Source: Liquidambar formosana (lineage: Eukaryota > Streptophyta > Magnoliopsida > Saxifragales > Altingiaceae). From it: a DNA stretch of 64,000 bases. Made by a program: the position numbers and the translations under genes. Of the stretch, positions 25,508 to 37,199 are shown in pieces; position 1 is the stretch's first letter, and each line of letters opens with the position of its first letter. The stretch is taken from NCBI GenBank assembly GCA_039720395.1, contig CM077833.1, positions 30,167,478-30,231,477 of the forward strand, read 5' to 3'. A model generated the notes under the pieces. It did no database searches. It was not told the DNA's origin and worked only from the letters and a program-made list of their open reading frames with translations.

Positions 25508-26297
25508 TGTGTCTGTATCTTCTCTGCAAATGAATGATCTCTCGAAATAAACTTTGAGTGAATTTTCTTCTACTTTCTGTTTAGATCTCGGGAAAATCGG
25601 GTGACCTCTCGCGCTCTCTCTCGAGCTGCATTTTCATCTTTTTCCTTTTCGTTGTTCTTTTCGTGAACCAAACAATGGAGAATGATAAAAATCCTTCAAA
25701 ACGATGTCAGTTATAATTCCGTTTTTGTTTGTTTTTTTTTTTTTTTTTGGTAATATCCTTTTTTGTTATTATCTCCGCGCTTTAAAAATGCCATCGTTAT
25801 AGATTTACACAATGAAAGCGCAATTAATAATAGCGCTATTGTTAGCAGCGCCCTTAATAGCGCTATTGGTACTAACGCTTTCATAATGCCACCGTTGAAA
25901 ATGGTTACTCTTCAAAGACGCACCCGTTTTACTGTAGCAGATCTTCAAAACTCAGCCTTTAAGTGTGGCTTGCTCATTGCCTACTTTCTTTATATAATAA
26001 AAATTGAATTTATTTTTCTTTTTTCTTTTTATTTTTTAAATGAATTTTCTTCCTCTGATCAATTTGATGACGTATTAAATCCAAAAGAAAAAGAGTCTAG
26101 TATACTTAGAGCACACTAAGAGCCTCGCTCAACCAACCCACGCGCAGGAGCCTTGGATTGGATTTCATGGCCAAATAAAAAAAATGTGACTTATGTGCAA
26201 AATGTCCTTACATAAAGATGATCATTAATCTACAACCATGTTTCATGACATTTTTATATATTAATCTCCTCTATATTTTCTTTCTCTTTTCTCTTGG
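25508..26297. other. Intergenic: TLDc promoter/leader, palindromic repeat, RTL 3' flank
   Basis: Contains the TLDc 5' UTR and promoter (about 25508-25680), a poly(T) tract near 25733-25748 and, at 25780-25910, a set of AGCGCTATT palindromic motifs described separately. The 118-codon frame at 25763 runs through this repeat and is not taken as a gene. Confidence 0.5.
25780..25910. repeat. AGCGCTATT-type subterminal-repeat-like block
   Basis: AATAGCGCTATT appears twice within about 40 bases, with GCAGCGCCCTTAATAGCGC between. The block is framed by ATGCCATCGTTATAG and ATAATGCCACCGTTG. Short clustered motifs like this resemble the subterminal arrays of plant CACTA transposons. No CACTA terminus was found, so it would be a fragment. 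Confidence 0.35.
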
Positions 26298-27681
26298 TCA
26301 GAGGGAACTGTATTTTCTTTCTAGGCTCTCAAGCTTATCTAATGCATCCTTAGCGGCTCTGTTTTGAGCGATGTCCTTCTTGAGACCATACATGGCCTTT
26401 CCCGCCAAGTGATCCTCTATGAAAACATCAACACTTGCGTCTTCTTCCCATGAGTCCGTTACAAATCGTAACTTCAATCTTTTCTTCTGGCATATCTCTT
26501 GCAGCTTCACTACAGGGTTATCTCCAAGCGTTTCTTGGCTAATCATGGGCTCCAATAAACTCTTAAACACCTACCCATAAGAGAAAAATAAGTAAAGAAA
26601 TAAACAATTTATATTTATTATTCAGACAAGAAGGTGGGTGTAAGAATTTTTTTACATTCAGAAACATATTTCAGATGGTAATAAAGAGCCTAAAAGGTGA
26701 ATACCTTCCATACTGTATCAATTGAGCAATCACTGTCAATGTACACAGCCCCTATGGCTGCCTCAACAACATCTGCGAGGATTTTTGGTGCGACGACGAG
26801 GCCATTGGAGTGCAAAGGATGAGCCATGATTGCTTGTGTGAATATTTGAATCTGTGCATGTTTGCATGCTAAGAGTTACTTAACAATTTAAAGTGAATGA
26901 ACAAGCTCGAGCTAATTAAAAGCTTTATTCCATGCAAACTGACAATGACCACAACATGTAATCCCAGCCATGGTTTTAAAATTCAACAACTAGTTCATTC
27001 TAGTTGGCAAATTCCCTGAATCAAAATTGAGTATGTTAATTTTAGGTGAAAAAAATCGATACCAAAAGTTGGAAAAATTAGTTGGAAAAAAAAAAAATTG
27101 ATGTTCACACATTTTTAACTGCACTATTATCTAGCTTCAATTTGGAAACATGAAACTATCCCCAGTCCCCACCCCCCAAAAAAAAAAAAAAAAGGGGGAG
27201 AAGAAAGAAAGAAAGATGTAGGCCAAAATTGTCATGGCTTTCAGGCTTTGCGACTTACACGTTCGACAAGCTGTATTTTGCAATGGCGTAAATAATTATG
27301 CAAGCCGAGTTTTATGGCCACCCGGGCAAGCTTCTCGTTATCAGTGTTGGCGGCCCTAAGGCGGGTTAGCCACCCGGGAGAAAGGTCAGGGTACAGGAAA
27401 AAGAGCTCTTTGGTTATCAACAAGTTGAGCACTGAGTCACCAACATGCTCAAGTCGCTCATAAGATAAGCACTTTTCCAAATTGTGGAATGATGGATGAG
27501 TAAAGGCTTCTTCTAAAAGCTCTCGATTCTTGAATTTATACCCTAAAATCTGCTCAACTCCTCGAAGACTTGGTACTGACTCTATATCAGAATCGTTCTC
27601 CCCCAAATCAGGCTTCTGTAATGAGCTACTACCTGTTTCTGCTTTCTCTAGTTTTGCTTCTGGTTTTTCCATGATGGTCAT
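26298..27681 (-). CDS. RNase III-like protein (RTL family) with dsRNA-binding domain
   Basis: Small class of plant RNase III, like Arabidopsis RTL1/RTL2; such proteins cleave dsRNA in rRNA or siRNA-precursor processing. Exons: 27681-27259, 26851-26705, 26570-26298; about 280 aa. Start chosen at MTIMEKPEAK (27681); the ATG at 27672 (MEKPEAK) is equally good. One RNase III domain (about aa 45-190): ILGYKFKNRELLEEAFTHPS, the signature YERLEHVGDSVLNLLI and the second acidic site PKILADVVEAAIGAVYID. The Glu and Asp of ERLEHVGD and the Asp and Glu of ADVVE, the expected metal ligands, are all present, so it is probably catalytic. A dsRBD follows (about aa 205-275): NPVVKLQEICQKKRLKLRF, VFIEDHLAGKAMYGLKKDIA, NRAAKDALDKL. 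It is shorter than RTL2/RTL3 and near RTL1 size. Which RTL group it belongs to is not settled. Confidence 0.83.
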
Positions 27682-28670
27682 GAAAGAATACACCCAATTA
27701 AGCAAAAATATGGAAGGGTTATTTAAATAAGGGAATAAAATATAAAAAAATTTAATCAAATGTTGATTATTTTATAAAAATAAATGAAAAAATAAATTGC
27801 TTACCACGTCCAATGAGCGTGATGTAGCATGCAATGGTGTATATATCTAGACGTTAAGAATAACAGGGGTAATTACTTTAGACTATCGGACGTGCTATAT
27901 CCGATCACCTAATCATGATTGTGCGTCATTACAATTTAATATTGATCACGCGTGTTTGATCACCAAATCGTGTTTTCATATGCACATGTGGGCATGTTGA
28001 TCTTGAGAAGTGGCATCTATAATCTACAAAATAGTAGTAATTAAGACGATGTTAATATTCAGATTCATTGTGCACCCTCTACTAATCATAGTGATTTCAA
28101 TTTCTAATTTTTGTTTACATTCATGTGCAATTATTAATTAAAGCTTTAATCTTTAATCTCTAGTGCTGAGGCACACTAAATATTAAATAATTTCAATGCT
28201 CTTCTTGCACATGTCTAAAACGAGATCATTTTGTTTCTTCCATTTCTGTTTTATATTAGAACATACAAGGTTTTTCTCTCCGTTTTAGATTCTTTAAGGT
28301 GTCTACATCTTTGGCCCAATTATTTTTTGGTGCTTTTTGAAGCGTAGTAACCAGAACCAACTAAGTTACCTATTGAATTCATGAGATTAAAACGCATCGT
28401 TTTACACCTCCGAATTAAAACGCATGCTTTTTGAACCGTTTTATACTCAAGTTTTGACTCGAGTCAACACCTCGTAACTCCTACGAATCAGGACGCACTG
28501 CCTTTCTGCCTTATGTAAGAATCAAAACGCGCGGATTTTGGCCGTTTTCTGCCCTGTTCGTCATAGAGCTCCCATTTGCAATTTAGGGCTTGTGAGTTGT
28601 GATCCATCACAGGGTTTAATCGCTGGCTTTCGACTACGACTTGAGCCATTTCTGGTGAGATCATCATCCA
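27682..28670. other. Divergent intergenic region between the RTL and ATP synthase e-like genes
   Basis: Probably serves as promoter for both genes. A/T-rich. At 28360-28440 the phrase ATTAAAACGCAT occurs twice about 30 bp apart. No gene found. The frames at 28488-28845 overlap the leader and first exon of the next gene and are shadows. Confidence 0.45.
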
Positions 28671-29033
28671 ATGGCACCACCTCCAGGCCCTTACTCTGGC
28701 AAAAGCACTCTCGCTCTGGTAAAATTTCATTTTGTTTCAATATCATTCCCGGTAAATCTCTACTCAGGTAGCACTTTACCCTCCGTTTGTTTCCCGAGAA
28801 AACTGAGGAAAAGAAAATAACGGAAATGGAAATCTTAGATCTCATGTTTTATACTCTTTCCTTTTCGGGTGCATTTTCTCAGTAACCAAACGGACCTTTT
28901 CGTCTCAACCGATTCCTTCAAGCTTATTATCTTCCTATTGGGGTTTATGGGCAGGTGGCTCGCGTTTCGGCCTTCACTTTCGGTGTGGTTTATGGAAGCA
29001 TGAAGCTCAAGCTTCTCAAGGTACTATTCTTGA

Positions 29034-29096
<63 letters not shown>

Positions 29097-30965
29097 GTAC
29101 ACGCCTTCAGATCTCGTTCTGTTCTTGACTCATTCATGATTTTAGGGCGAACTACATGTGAAGTAGGGTACACAATTTTATTCACAAAATCTGGCATGAT
29201 TTTAAATAATCTGTTGTGTGAAATATATTTTGCGAAACCCACTCGTAGATCACATGTCCTTCCCAGTTCCCATACACATCACACTTGCCAAATATCAAGT
29301 TGATCGGAAATTAAGAGATGCATCATCCATAAATGTGAGGTTGTTTATTTATCAGAGATGTGAATTTACAGATTGAATGTTGATAAAAATAAATAAATAA
29401 GAAAAAAAGTTACAAATTGAATGGCTACCAATATCTGATCAATGTGATATTTGACATGCATGGTTTACATAAGAAGGATATCTTATCTAACATTAGGTTT
29501 TGAAAAATACAAGTCACATAACAAGTTATTGAAAATTGTGTTAAACTTGTATATGAATTGTGTTCCTGAACCTAACCCATTATAACCTATAAGCAAATCC
29601 TTTTATATTATTTTATACAATAATTATATAGTAAGATTTTGTGGTGAAGATATTAATTCCTTCATTAAGACTAGACAACCTTGAGATAATAGACTCATCA
29701 TCCCTTTCGATTAAAGGCCAAATCTTATGTTAAAATGTAAGCAATCTATTATCTTGTTCCACTGATGGTCTAATCCCCCAAATATCTTCCAAATACTGTG
29801 TTACCAGGGCAAAAAAGCATAAAATTACAGCAATGGTAACACTCCAATACTATATATTATACATTATGTAGATGCATAAAGTCTTTTTCCTTCAGTCAAA
29901 TCAACTTTGCAACTTTCTAAAACTACAGTGGAAGAGTATAGATCTCCTAAACCTTAAGCCTCTCTATGGTTCTCAGAAAGCATGAAGAAAAGATAGGGGA
30001 AAACTTCAAAAATGCCTAGAAGGGATTTCATTTGTAAGCTTTTATTTTTCCTTCTCCTAGTGGTTTCTGAGATGCAAACAAAGCGTAAGTGTGATCTTTA
30101 CATTTGCATTATCTATCACAAATTGAGGGGAGAGAGAGAGAGATTGACTTTCCCAATGATCATCTTCACTTTCATTTACACAAAGGCACTTTATTAAGAG
30201 TAGGGCCCATTAACTGGATTGGAGAATAATCCCCCCCCCCCCCCTTCCCAATGATCATCTTCAGTTTCATTTACACAAAGGCACTTTTTGAATTAAGAGT
30301 AAGGCCCATTAACTGGATTGGAGAATAAACACCCCCCCCCCCCTCCTATTTTTCTCTTTCTCTCAAGTACTAGCTCAGGGCAAGCTGGTTAATGTACATC
30401 TCTTCTGCATTCAGGATTGGGAAAGTTAGTCTAGAGTTTAGTTTATACTTTACACTCATGACACTAGCCACTTGAGCTTAGCAATGCATTTTTACCTATG
30501 TTGCATGAGTTTTAGGTTTTATTGGGGAACTTTGTGTTCTTTGCGATGATATGCAACAAAATCAAAATCTGCATTACCATTTGATAGGATGGCATAGGTA
30601 AGGTGTATATGGAGTGCAGTTTCGCATAATGAAAATCATCTTGACTATTATTTTGTCAGCAACAGAAGCGTCTCTATAACTATGAATGCATCTGAATTTC
30701 AATTGGGCTATATGTCTGAGAAGCTTGTGCTTATCTGGATTCTGGAAAGTTTTTTCTCAGTTGGAGTAACACTATTTCACGCCCTGAAAATTTCTTGAAT
30801 AATATTTATTTTCTTTTTATAGGATAATGTTGGAGATGACTCCAAGGGGTTTATCAATTTTGATTCTAATATGTGAAATGCAATTATAAAAATGTTTATT
30901 TAGTTACGTAACTATTTTTTTCCCTCCAGGCGAAGGCAAAGTCACAGTGCGAAGGCAGAAGCTAA
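28671..30965 (+). CDS. Mitochondrial ATP synthase subunit e-like protein, C-terminus frameshifted
   Basis: Small membrane subunit of mitochondrial F1Fo ATP synthase (plant subunit e type), which helps complex dimerisation in the inner membrane. Exons: 28671-28718, 28955-29020, 30930-30965. The read protein is 49 aa: MAPPPGPYSGKSTLAL, then VARVSAFTFGVVYGSMKLKL as the membrane segment with the Gly-X-X-X-Gly-like face, LK, then AKAKSQ and a shifted tail CEGRS. Removing the single T at 30948 would put the following bases in the frame AKAEAKAHH and stop at 30976-30978, which is the tail I expect for plant subunit e. So the last codons look altered by a 1-base insertion. It could be a real allele with a nearly complete protein, a young pseudogene or a sequence error. 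Intron 2 (29021-29929 and on to 30929) holds a long (TA)n run and a tandem duplication. Confidence 0.78.
29039..29084. repeat. (TA)n microsatellite
   Basis: About 23 TA units followed by (TATG)n-like GTATGTATGTATG. It lies 20 bp inside intron 2 of the ATP synthase e-like gene, close to the 5' splice site. Confidence 0.9.
30149..30346. repeat. 96-bp tandem duplication, each copy ending in poly(C)
   Basis: A unit starting TTCCCAATGATCATCTTCA occurs at 30149 and again at 30245, with small differences (the second copy has an extra TTTGAA). Each copy ends in a C run of about 13-16 at 30229-30244 and 30332-30344. It lies within intron 2 of the ATP synthase e-like gene. Confidence 0.85.
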
Positions 30966-31174
30966 GGCTCATCACTGATGGGTTCTGGTTATCTAACGAA
31001 ATAAGTAGAGATGGACCTTTTTAATGGGGTTTCTATCTTATTAAAAGGGTTTGCCTATCATGGTGCTTGATTTACAGTTTGCTAGTTCTTCTTGTAGCCT
31101 ACTTCTGAACTGTTATCAATGGCAATTATATTTTTCAATGCTGAGAGAGTGATGTCATCGAATGGCTTAATTTT

Positions 31175-31713
31175 TAGGGTAAATTGCACTTTAGGGTCAA
31201 GTTTCCCTTTAGGGTCCAAAATTTAAATTGCGTCAATTCAGTATATAAATTATTAATTGTGTTGCAATTTGGGGCCTGATGTTGTCAAAATTTTCTATAT
31301 TATCCCTACTTTGTCTTTTTTATGGGTTTGAAATCCCTATTTTACTCCTATCAATAACTAATAAGTTTTTATATTTTAATTAAATCTGAATCACTTTTAT
31401 ATTCTTTCTCTTGTATATTACCTTCATCAACATCTAATAAATCTTTATATTTTTCATTTACAAAACACAAATTTGACGGTAGAGTAATTAAGATCTGGTT
31501 AAAATATAAAGGTTTTTAAATCTTGATAGGAGTAAACTAGGGTTTTCAAACCCATAAAAAGAGCAAAATAGGAATAATACTGAAAATTGTGATGGGACAT
31601 CACAAATTATAACTCAACTAATAATTCGGATACTGAATTTGACGCTATTTAAACTTTGGACGCTAAAGTAAAACTTGACCCAAACTTTGGACCTTTAAGT
31701 GCAATTTACCCTA
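31175..31713. mobile_element. Mutator-like MITE with about 85-bp TIRs
   Basis: The left end AGGGTAAATTGCACTTTAGG is mirrored by the right end, which in reverse complement reads AGGGTAAATTGCACTTAAAG. Similarity continues inward for about 85 bp on each side (AATTGCGTCAATTCAGTA against AATAGCGTCAAATTCAGTA). AATTTTT flanks both ends, a partial target duplication blurred by poly(T). The interior is non-coding. The termini match those of the elements at 33714 and 39843. Confidence 0.7.
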
Positions 31714-31787
31714 ATTTTTTTTTTTTTTTTTTAATGTAATAATGGTGTTCTAAATTTTTTTTTTTAATGTAATAATGGCGTTCTATA

Positions 31788-31819
<32 letters not shown>

Positions 31820-32069
31820 CAATGGACACTCGTTTGCAGCCATTTGTAGGCCGCCAACTTTTGGCAGACTATTAACTTACTGTGATTAATGACTATACTT
31901 TTCATAAGAAGCATATTGTCAATAGAAATGGTCCATTTTTAACCTCCTACACTGGTTTGAGTGGTTTCCTAACCTCACCTCGCTGGGGGTTTCCCTCGTC
32001 CAACGATGGAGAAGAGAAACCTCACCTCTCTCCCTTCTCTCTCTCTACAATTTCTCTCTGTAAACCTTA

Positions 32070-32325
32070 TCCATGGCAGCTCACAGCTTCTTCATCTCTC
32101 ACTCTCTCCTAAGCCATCGTGGGTCGAGCTATCTCTTCCCATGACTTAAATTCTACACCTTCCGATGGGCTTTCCCTCCCCACCGGCTTCACCCTCCCAT
32201 CCTTCTCTGGCCTTAAATCCTCCACCCGTTCCTCTTTCCACTCCACTCGTCTCTTTGGCTCGCGCAGTCGCTTTGCAATCAAAGCCGCTGCCATGGAGAC
32301 TCTGGACAAGACCACCGATTGATGT
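32070..32325 (+). pseudogene. Orphan segment resembling a chloroplast transit peptide
   Basis: Two frames together read like a plastid targeting sequence. MAAHSFFISHSLLSHRGSSY starts at 32073. After a break, SLPTGFTLPSFSGLKSSTRS and FHSTRLFGSRSRFAIKAAAM follow to about 32300, then METLDKTTD. Ser/Arg-rich composition and lack of acidic residues until the end fit a transit peptide and processing site (AIKA|AAM). Nothing downstream continues as a known enzyme. I could not name the parent gene. It is probably a captured or degraded 5' gene fragment. Confidence 0.35.
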
Positions 32326-32396
32326 GGTGGAGAAGGCTAATTCCTGGCAATTGATTCAGTGGACAATGCCAATTCGGGGCAGCCGCAACCCCAAGA

Positions 32397-32580
32397 ACCC
32401 ATACTGGTTCAATTGTGATCAATTCGTGTCGTGGACTGGACATGGGCGCCATCGTCTTCATTGAGCTTAAAGAGAGGGAAAAAATAATGGAAAAAGGGAG
32501 AACCCATACTGGATCAATTGTGATCAATTCGTGTCGTGGACTGGACATGGGCGCCATCGTCTTCATTGAGCCTGAGGGAA
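32397..32580. repeat. Tandem repeat of about 100 bp
   Basis: The block with GTGTCGTGGACTGGACATGG, GCGCCATCGTCTTCATTGAG and GGGAAAAAATAATGGAAAAA occurs at about 32397-32497 and again at 32499-32600. The GGGAAAAAATAATGG part is repeated once more. It follows directly on the transit-peptide-like segment. Confidence 0.75.
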
Positions 32581-34480
32581 AAAATAATGGAAAAAGGGAG
32601 AGGGAGGGAAAAAATAATGGAAAAAGGGAGAGGGAGGGAGGGGTCAACCATGGATGCCGGCGTCCACCCTCGTCGGATACTCGGATGTCTCCTTTTTCGG
32701 TATTCCACGGATGATGTCTCCTTCTTCTTTGTTTTTTGCTTTATTTTATTTTTGGTAACATCAATTTGGGGTTCTTGAGCTAAGAGAGAGGAAAAAATAT
32801 AAAAAGTGGGCAGCCATGGATGCCAGGGTCTGCCCTCGTCGGAGGTTCACCCACTGATGTATCTCCCTTTCTTCTTCTTCTTCTTCTTCTTCTTCTTTTT
32901 TGTTTTTTTAAGAATTTTTTTTTATTAAAATTCCTTTTGTTTTTTACGAAATGTCATTTTTGTCTTAAAATTAGATAAATAGTATCATGGGTTGGTCACG
33001 TGATACTTTTCCAGTTTTTTCCTCAACGGTAAGTGAATGGAGGATAGTAATATGTCGACCCTATATAGTAGTAGGCTTAAAAAACTATTAGGGAGTTGTA
33101 ATATGGGAATAAAAATTTGGCATAGTAGACCGTCATCCCGTCAAGTAATGACAGACTCACGACAGTCACTCACTTAAAAAGTGGCAAAACCGATCACAAT
33201 TCTTGCGAGTTCTGCTTTCCATCCCATTGAAAGGTTATGCTGGTAATTTCGTACATTCTTTAGAAAATGTTATAGTGTAGACATCTGCACCTTTGGATTG
33301 TTATCATACTGTTCAGAGAGACTCTTAGGCAAAAATGCTCATAGTCGTAGGCTTGTGCTCATAGCGTTACTCAATGTCCCATTTTTTTTAATGCCAAAAA
33401 TATGTAAGCCTAAGTCTAAGCCAGCTAAAACCAATTGTAAGAACGATTGGGTCCAGACCAAGCCACATCATCGCCATCAAGCACTAATTCAACAATATTC
33501 GGTGTAGGAGTTAAAAAATTTACTTTAGCAGAGACTTCTTTAGTTAATTGTTAGAGTTTTATCTTAATTTTATAAATAATTATGTATTGTTCCATAATAT
33601 TATTATTATTATTATTATTGATCAGTATGGATTTTTAAACTTTTAATTTAACTAACCCTTAAAACATGAGTGAGACGCAAGTAAGGCTGTGTCAATTTCC
33701 GTTCAAAATAAATGGTAAATTACAAATAATCCCTTTGAAGTATGGGATTTAGTACATAACCCCCTTATATTTTAATCTTGTCAATGTGTCTTTTGAGCTC
33801 ATTAAGGATTTTTTGAGTTCAACGGTATTAACAGTAGTAGTAAAAAGACCAAAAAAACCATGCACCCTCCCCTCACGTGCACTCGCGTTCATGCTTCTTC
33901 AGGCGGCGTTCCCCTTTCGCCATGGCTGCTTCTTCTTCGTGTGACCTTTTTTTTATTTTATTTTTTGGTTTCTTTATCTCCATATCCATATTAGAGTAAA
34001 TTTCATAAAACAACAACCCAAACCCAAAAAAAAAAGAAAAAATTCGGAGGAGAAAAGAGAAAGTTTCAGATCTCCATGGACGGTGGTGGTGACAACAGCG
34101 GCAGTGAGAGAGAAACAGAGAGAATGACCGGTGAAGTATCGTGGGTGCAATACAAACCACACAGATCTCTTCCTTGAAAAACCCCTTTGCCATGGCTACG
34201 TCGGCAGTGTTCTGCGTTGAAGCAGCCACTGCCTTCAGATCCACAAAAAACGGAAAAACAAAAATGAGGAATAAGAAGATGAAGCAGCAGCAGGCAGGCC
34301 CAAAACCCCCCAACAATGGTATCGTCGTGGGGAGGAGTGGCACTGTGGCAGTGCATATTTTTTGCTTCAAGGTTACAAATCTACATTCCAACTATGGCAG
34401 TTAGCCATGGTTGCTTCTTCTTTATGCTACTCTTTCCCCGTGGTAGATCGATTTGAGATCTTCTACCTTAACATGGGTTT

Positions 34481-34615
34481 TGAGTTTCTGAGATCTCTAT
34501 GTTTTCCGGCCATGTTAGTGGCTATGTGGTGCTCCAGCAGCGACGACGAGTTTCTGAGATCTCTATGTTATCCGACCATTATAGTGGCTATGTGGGTGCT
34601 CCAGCGGATTTGGAT
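34481..34615. repeat. Imperfect tandem duplication of about 75 bp in the left arm
   Basis: GAGTTTCTGAGATCTCTATG followed by TAGTGGCTATGTGG and TGCTCCAGC occurs twice in succession, at about 34480-34545 and 34548-34612. It lies just outside the near-identical part of the inverted arm. Confidence 0.7.
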
Positions 34616-34689
34616 TTGCTCAAGTTGGGAGAATCTACTGGAGGCTCAAGTTGACCGTGGATGGCTGCCACGTGGACAATAGCCTGATC

Positions 34690-35377
34690 CAACGGCTCAA
34701 ATGAAAAAAGCCAAGGGAGCTAACGCCGTTAGGGGAGGGATGGCATTCAGATGCCCAACGACGCCGTTTTGCACCTATACACAACCAAAAATCGTGAAAA
34801 TGGGGGGGGATTCTGATCTACATTTTGATTTTGCCCTCTCTCTCTCTCTCTCTCCCTCTCTCTCTCCCCTCCATTTTCGATTTGGAATTTGCAGTCACGC
34901 TCTCTCCCCTCTCACCGTTCGTCTCCCCTCCCGCCGTTCCACTCTCTTTCCCCTCCCTCCGCCGCCGCTCCTTTGTCGGGTTAAACCCAGATCTGGGTAA
35001 GGGGTTGCTCTGGTTTTCCGTCCACCACCGGCCGCCGCTACTGCTGCTGCCCCTGCTGCTGCCGCTGCTGCCGCCCCTGCTGCTGCCGTTGCTGCTTCCG
35101 CACTCTCCATTCTCGCCGGCAGTCAGCCCCCCTTGAAGCTTCGACGGTGAGTTTGGGTTTTCAATTTTTTTTTTTTTTTCCCCTGCCAGTTGGGGTTTTT
35201 CGACGGTGAATTTAAAAAAATTTTTATTTTTATTTTTTTCTATTTTGCTGCCAGTTAGTCAGCCGTTCCCGCCGCTGCTGCTGCCGCTCCTTCCTCCTGC
35301 TGCGGCTGCTCCTTCCTCGGCGAACGCAGGTATGTTATATATAGTTTTAGTGTTTGATTTTCGTTCTCTGGTTTTTA
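34690..35377. repeat. Left inverted arm of the Pack-MULE-like element
   Basis: Inverted copy of 38723-39420. It includes a (CT)n run at 34834-34870, CTGCTG-rich triplets at 35040-35100, a possible splice donor CGACG|GTGAGT near 35150 and a second donor GAACGCAG|GTATG at 35329/35330. Reading frames of up to 114 codons here are low-complexity Leu/Pro/Ala strings. Confidence 0.75.
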
Positions 35378-37199
35378 ATTTCCTTGTTATTGTGCCAAGC
35401 TTAGATCTTTCACTAATGCTATGGTTTATTCATTTAGATTTTCTTTTTCATTTGATTTGTTCATCTGGATTTTCTTTTTCATTTTTACTCTCTCTCTCTC
35501 TCCTAGATGTTTGTGTTTTCTGTAGCCATTTATATATTTCTAGAGTTTAATTTGTTTACTGATTTATAATATCACTGTTACTGTGCTGAATTTAGATTGT
35601 TTTTGCTACTGCTCGGTTTGGTTTGTGTGGACGTTAACACCATGTGCAGAATATTGTACAGTGATTGTTATTTTGCTGCTTCCCCAATTCTTTTTTGATA
35701 TATATGACCAAACATTTTGCTCTGATTGCTTGATGACGTGTTTTTTTCATCTAGATGCAAGTCTTATTCTGGAGATTTCTAAGAAAATATATCGTCTAGC
35801 GGTAGTCGTTTTTTTTTGCTCTATTGTTAGAAAATTTAAAGAAAAGTTTAATATTCCATTGCCTCAATGGCTCAAACCCACTTCTCATTTGTTTTGCTGT
35901 TTTATTAGAACTAAGAATTAAAGAAAAGGTTAATAATAATCCATTGCTTCAATGGCTCAATCCCACTTCTACAAGTGGGTTGGTTCAATCTGGGTTCCCC
36001 TTCAGACACCAAATAAAACTATTATGGCACTCTCGTTTCTTGATTAAATACTTATCGTTTCTTTTTGTTTCCATTTACGTCACTCTGCCTTTTATTATTC
36101 CATATATACTCTTGGTCGCTTAGTGGTGGGAGTGGGCAAGTTGCAGTTTTTCCAAGGCTCTGAATTCTCTTGTGATTTATCTGTGTCTGGAAGCTTTGAG
36201 ATCTCTTGGCAATTATGATTAAGGTTATGTTCAAAGCTTCAGGCAAAATTCCTAATAATTTGGGATATTATTTCTAATTAATATAAGATGACTTTACTAG
36301 GTCTTTTTATTTTTTATTTTTATTTAGGTGTGGTGGTTGTTGTTGATGTGTTCTCTTGCAGGGAGTGGTAGAGAGTGCCAAATTTCTCTCAACACATTTA
36401 ATGCCTTGTCCTTGGATGAAAAATGATGAAAATCATATAATAAAAGTGAGAATTGCTTCCAAATTTGGAGATTCGCACTGCAAGATGACAACAAATATAC
36501 TTATTTTAAATTTATTTTTAAGTGGACCTCTTTAATTACAGTAAACACTTATGACTAATATATTTAAGATTTGAATCATCATTTAGGGCAATGATTGACC
36601 TCATGCTTATCATGACACCTCTTTAATAACACTTAAACGCTTATGACTTCAACCATCAATTAGGGCAATGATCAAGTTGAACTCATGCTTATCATGGCAC
36701 CAAGAGTGACATCATTTTTTGAACCCAATACTTGTCCTTTCTGAATAGTCTCTTCACTTCTTTAGACTTAAGAGCAATGTATGGGTGCTATGGAAAAAGG
36801 TATTTTCTCAAAGAGTTGAATCACCAACACCAAAGCTTTTTATAAACTTATGCATGCTCCGAACTTAAGACAGCTAAGTCTGAATCCCTTAGCTTTATAT
36901 TTCAATCAGTTAAGAAGACCTATTCATAATCTTAGAAGGGACTTATCTTTATTTATGATGAGATTATTGATAATCAATATTGGACTTATCTTGGTATTGG
37001 ACCTATTTTTGGGTCACTACTAAAATTCAAATTTGTCGATCATAAATTCTTTATAATGGTTTTTTAAGTTTCCAATTGAATTGCAAGGTTTTGCCCATAT
37101 CTTGACTTTCAATAATGGAATTGCAAGGTGCTGCCACTTGTGGATTTGAATATGTAAGAAATAGAAATATAACATCATCTTAAAGTTGCTTTATTTTTT

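Larger units (their letters stand above)
30966..33713. other. Intergenic, transposon-rich; no intact gene
   Basis: Contains the 3' UTR of the ATP synthase e-like gene, a Mutator-like MITE (31175-31713), poly(T) and (TA) tracts near 31720-31820, a transit-peptide-like orphan segment (32070-32325), a 100-bp tandem repeat (32397-32580), a (TTC)n run at 32870-32896 and A/T-rich sequence to 33713. Confidence 0.5.

Noticed and set aside
25763..26119. 118-codon frame between the TLDc and RTL genes
   Set aside because: Runs through the AGCGCTATT repeat block and A/T-rich sequence; no recognisable domain or splice partners.
27682..27759. Upstream start for the RNase III-like gene (26 more codons)
   Set aside because: The extra residues are hydrophobic A/T-rich leader sequence with no family similarity; ATG 27681 or 27672 fits better.
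33873..34391. 172-codon minus-strand frame in the left part of the MULE
   Set aside because: Hydrophobic and low-complexity, overlapping two other open frames, not recognised as a protein family.
34825..35136. Leu/Pro-rich frames of about 100 codons in the MULE arm, and the mirror at 39052-39360
   Set aside because: Low-complexity translations of CT and CTG repeats; no conserved domain, and they occur on several frames.
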